DNA of 8,267 nucleotides, taken from positions 1-8,267 of the forward strand of contig PKCW01000292.1 of assembly GCA_002862965.1 (NCBI GenBank), read 5' to 3'. The position numbers and the translations under genes were made by a program. Below are positions 6,007 to 8,267 of the stretch, piece by piece; position 1 is the stretch's first letter; each line of letters opens with the position of its first letter. Below the pieces are notes generated by a model that was not told the origin of the DNA, did not search any database, and saw only the letters and a list, made by a program, of their open reading frames with translations. This stretch comes from Pseudomonadota bacterium (lineage in GTDB: Bacteria; Pseudomonadota; Gammaproteobacteria; UBA5335).

Positions 6007-6801
6007 TCAGGCACCCGGGATGACCGGCGTCTGCAGAATGCTCGCGGCATCCTCATCGGTGCGCAGCATGATCGGCACGCGGGGACGCGCCACCCGAAAT
6101 CCCAGCGCCTCGAGTTCAGGCGCCGCATCGGCATCCTGATAGTGATACAGCCACATGCGCGCCCGCTGCTCCGGCGAATATTCGCGCGCCAGATCGGCGG
6201 CACCGCTGTGCGACGGGTTCCCCTCCACGCGGCAGTCGTGCATCAGCACCTCGCCGTGGCCCGCATGGGCGATGGCCTGTTCCGGTATCGGACGGGTGTC
6301 GCTGCTGTACCAGAACACGCCCGGCAGGCTGAGTCCGAACGCCGAGTCCGGCAGGTGATGACGGGCGGGAAAGACCCGAAAGGCCCGCTCCCGGTGCCAG
6401 AACCCGGCGCTGACCGGGATGAGATGAAAGACATCCCAGAAGTTGGCGCCGCCTTCGGCCAGGGTTCCGGGATAGTCGGCGACGCGGCGCTGCAACACCG
6501 GCACCAGCGGCGCAGGCACGAACAACCGGCATGGCGGCGCCGGCGGGTCGGCGAAGCGCAGATGAAAAGCCAGGGCTTCGAGGCCCCCGATGTGGTCGTA
6601 GTGGGCATGGGTGAGAAACAGCGCGGCCGGGAGACACCCGTAGGCGGCTTGGTAGGCTTCCGGGATGTCGGGGCCGCAGTCGACGAGCAGCAACGGCGCG
6701 CCGCCCTGTTCAAGCACCCAGGCGGGACTCGCCGGCGCGTTGAAGCCGCGGGCGCCGACCCCCAGAAAATGGGCGCGCCAATCGGTTGCCGACTCGTTCA
6801 T
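6007..6801 (-). CDS. Metallo-beta-lactamase-fold hydrolase
   Basis: This 264-residue protein has the binuclear-metal site of the family. HAHYDH at 65-70 is the HxHxDH signature, after LLLVDCGPD (37-45), which forms the usual early strand and Asp turn. Asp168 in WYSSDTRP is the bridging-Asp position, and HDC at 188-190, NPSHSG at 195-200 and His220 in LYHYQ are further candidate ligands. The order of motifs and the HHLPDSAFG segment recall RNase Z/PhnP-like members rather than class B beta-lactamases. There is no signal peptide, so it acts in the cytoplasm. Its substrate cannot be read from the sequence. ATG 6801 overlaps the TGA of the glycosyltransferase gene as ATGA, with AGGA nine bases upstream, so it is translated with that gene. 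The gene ends 153 bases before the next one on the strand. Confidence 0.9.
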   Translation of the reverse strand: MNESATDWRAHFLGVGARGFNAPASPAWVLEQGGAPLLLVDCGPDIPEAYQAAYGCLPAALFLTHAHYDHIGGLEALAFHLRFADPPAPPCRLFVPAPLVPVLQRRVADYPGTLAEGGANFWDVFHLIPVSAGFWHRERAFRVFPARHHLPDSAFGLSLPGVFWYSSDTRPIPEQAIAHAGHGEVLMHDCRVEGNPSHSGAADLAREYSPEQRARMWLYHYQDADAAPELEALGFRVARPRVPIMLRTDEDAASILQTPVIPGA

Positions 6802-7643
6802 GTCCCAGTGTCCTGTCGGGTGATCAAGTAGTGCTGGAAACTTCCGGCAAAGCCGCGCTGCAGGGCGCGGCGATAGGCCCGGTTCAGCACCCGTTTGCGG
6901 TACAGGAGTGCCGTCACGGCCGCGCGAAAACGCGGGGTCCGAAAGCCGAGGCCGTCCTGGCGCAAGCGTTGCAGACAGAATCGGTAAGCGGTTTCCGCCC
7001 GCGCGACCGCGTCCGGACCGTGACAGATGGACGCCGGATGGACCCGATATTCATGCAGGGGCTCGGCGTCCATCACGGCCTGGCCCGCCTGCTCGAGAGC
7101 CCGCAGATTGAACAGCGTATCTTCGCCGAAACCCACATCCTCGTCCCAACCCGCCCCGATCACCGAACGATGAAACACGAACAGGAGCGGCACGGAAAAT
7201 CGGCAGAAATCTTCCAGTCGCAGGAACTGCACCCGGGGATCGAGCGGCAAGACGGTCTGCAAACGCCTGCCGCTGCACTGCTCGACCACATGGAGGTTAT
7301 CCCCCGCCATGCCGTGTTCGGCGGCCAGTGGAACCAGTCGCTCGAGCCGACCCGGATAGTACACGTCATCGGCGTCCAGCGGCGCAATGAAGCGGCCCTT
7401 CGCCGCCGCCAGACCCACGTTGCGCGCGGCATTCGGTCCGCTGCCATGGGCCGGAGAGCCCAGAAATCGCAGTCGCTCATCGCGCAGGCCATGCTGCGCC
7501 AGATGCGCGCGATAGTCCGCACCGTCATCGCTGACGATCAGCATCTCCCAATCGGGAAAGCCCTGCGTCAACACACTGGCGACCGCCTGCGGCAGGCACT
7601 CCGCCGCGGCAAAGGCGGGGGTGATGATGGAAACCTGGGCCAT
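6798..7643 (-). CDS. Family 2 glycosyltransferase
   Basis: This 281-residue enzyme has a GT-A fold and should transfer a sugar from a nucleotide-sugar donor to a cell-envelope or small acceptor. It begins with the hallmark VSIITPAF (4-11). DDG at 39-41 contacts the nucleotide. NAARNVGLAAAKG (71-83) leads to the metal-binding DADD at 90-93, and GEDTLF (173-178) supplies the acidic residues of the acceptor/catalytic site. A basic C-terminal helix (YRKRVLNRAYRRALQRG) may rest on the membrane surface. No transmembrane segment is present. ATG 7643 places the family hallmark at the very N-terminus. The frame stays open for 58 more codons upstream, but these are low-complexity and unlike the family, and the ribosome binding site is weak. 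No other glycan-synthesis genes are visible. Its stop overlaps the start of the hydrolase gene by four bases. Confidence 0.9.
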   Translation of the reverse strand: MAQVSIITPAFAAAECLPQAVASVLTQGFPDWEMLIVSDDGADYRAHLAQHGLRDERLRFLGSPAHGSGPNAARNVGLAAAKGRFIAPLDADDVYYPGRLERLVPLAAEHGMAGDNLHVVEQCSGRRLQTVLPLDPRVQFLRLEDFCRFSVPLLFVFHRSVIGAGWDEDVGFGEDTLFNLRALEQAGQAVMDAEPLHEYRVHPASICHGPDAVARAETAYRFCLQRLRQDGLGFRTPRFRAAVTALLYRKRVLNRAYRRALQRGFAGSFQHYLITRQDTGT

Positions 7644-7961
7644 GCCGGATGTCCATGGGCGCGCCAAGCGCGGGATATCGCCCGTTCGCGGGGGGATTCT
7701 GACGGTCAAGGAGCCGACCGGCCTGCCGGGGATGTGTCCTGAACCGTCCCTTCCCGGCCGCGGGGCGATTCGCTCCCCGCGCCCCGGTTGCGCCAAACGT
7801 ATCAAAGCGCGGATCATTCATAAACAGCCCGATACGCATCATGACCGGGGCAATCAGGCGACCGACCGGGGCGAACCGTCGACGGCAGCACGCCCTCTCA
7901 AGAATTCCCCCGCTCCAGCCGATACACTTCCAATAACGGGGAAGACAAGGAAGCATTCGTC
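7644..7961. other. Divergent spacer between glycosyltransferase and signalling gene
   Basis: No gene is supported in these 318 bases. They should contain the promoters for the - strand glycosyltransferase gene and the + strand gene starting at 7962. A 7-base-pair hairpin CGCGGGG/CCCCGCG is at 7759-7765 and 7775-7781 with a nine-base loop. The region around 7795-7830 is more AT-rich (ATCATTCATAAACAG) and is the likeliest promoter site, but no well-spaced -35/-10 pair stands out on either strand. Confidence 0.45.
7947..7953 (+). promoter_or_regulatory. Ribosome binding site of the signalling-type gene
   Basis: AAGGAAG at 7947-7953 lies eight bases before GTG 7962 and supports this unusual start codon; no in-frame ATG is found before the membrane segments. 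Confidence 0.6.
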
Positions 7962-8267
7962 GTGCCGGCGTGGAGTAACCTGCTCTTTCCAGTGCAACAC
8001 TGGCTCCTGAGGCAGCCCAAGTGGCGTCTGGCGCTGAGTATCTACGCCGTCGTGGTCGCCGGTGCGATGGCGCTGGCGCCCCTGTTCTACCGATGGGTCG
8101 AGGGCCGCGTCGATGCGGGCATCCTCATCGCCGCATTCGCGACCTCGACGGCCTTGTCCCTGCCGCTGATGGCCTTTTTCCTGTCCACCGCCTATCACCT
8201 GCTGGAACAGGAAAAGATCGCCGCACAGAGCCGCCGCGAGAGCGAGAATCAACGCGACGTGCTGCGC
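7962..8267 (+). CDS. Membrane-anchored protein, N-terminal part (probable signalling enzyme)
   Basis: The frame is open from GTG 7962 to the window edge (102 codons, C-terminus missing). Two membrane segments are clear: one around residues 23-45 (LALSIYAVVVAGAMALAPLFY) and one around 52-76 (AGILIAAFATSTALSLPLMAFF). They are joined by a short loop. The second runs into a charged helix (LLEQEKIAAQSRRESENQ), which looks like the start of a coiled-coil signalling helix. This two-segment plus coiled-coil layout is common at the N-terminus of diguanylate cyclases (GGDEF proteins) and some sensor histidine kinases, but the catalytic domain lies outside the window, so the enzyme type is a guess. It is transcribed away from the glycosyltransferase gene. 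Confidence 0.75.
   Translation, partial: MPAWSNLLFPVQHWLLRQPKWRLALSIYAVVVAGAMALAPLFYRWVEGRVDAGILIAAFATSTALSLPLMAFFLSTAYHLLEQEKIAAQSRRESENQRDVLR

Noticed and set aside
6142..7742. Two long + strand frames (6142-6831 and 6786-7742) opposite the hydrolase and glycosyltransferase genes
   Set aside because: Both are antisense to genes with clear catalytic motifs and show shadow-like composition.
7854..8252. A 132-codon - strand frame at the right end
   Set aside because: It opposes the + strand frame with two clear membrane segments and a good ribosome binding site, and it has no recognisable features.
1..8267. CRISPR arrays, tRNA or rRNA genes, insertion sequences, toxin-antitoxin or phage-defence genes
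   Set aside because: I looked for repeat-spacer periodicity, cloverleaf-like segments, terminal inverted repeats and nuclease or transposase motifs and saw none.

Overview
The window comes from a GC-rich Gram-negative bacterium, most likely a beta- or gammaproteobacterium. The evidence is a complete TonB-dependent outer-membrane receptor, strong codon bias towards G/C in third positions, GTG starts and long antisense open frames of the kind high-GC DNA produces. I cannot name the genus.

Layout: (1) The + strand opens with the last codons of an unidentified gene (1-81), then an orphan 145-residue protein (141-578). (2) After a spacer of about 280 bases with a 17-base palindrome comes a 767-residue TonB-dependent receptor (862-3165). 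It carries a CxxxM element in the plug and an HxM element in the barrel, the arrangement known to bind copper in OprC-type receptors, so copper is its most likely cargo. (3) A convergent spacer (3166-3483) holds two hairpins and a short coding-like stretch on the - strand that resembles the C-terminus of an FtsH-type protease without the rest of the gene. (4) On the - strand, read from 5853 down to 3484, lies a three-gene cluster: a small methionine-rich membrane protein, a class I SAM-dependent methyltransferase coupled to it by a GTGA overlap, and a two-HKD phospholipase D-like protein. A phospholipid head-group job would fit all three but is inference. (5) A second - strand pair, read from 7643 down to 6007, is a family 2 glycosyltransferase coupled by an ATGA overlap to a metallo-beta-lactamase-fold hydrolase. 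(6) The last 306 bases (7962 to the end, + strand) are the start of a membrane-anchored protein with two predicted transmembrane segments followed by a charged helix, typical of the N-terminus of a signalling enzyme.

I saw no rRNA, tRNA, CRISPR array, insertion sequence or phage gene, and no recognisable defence system. The observations most worth following up are the copper-type motif in the receptor, the possible lipid-remodelling cluster and the FtsH-like relic.
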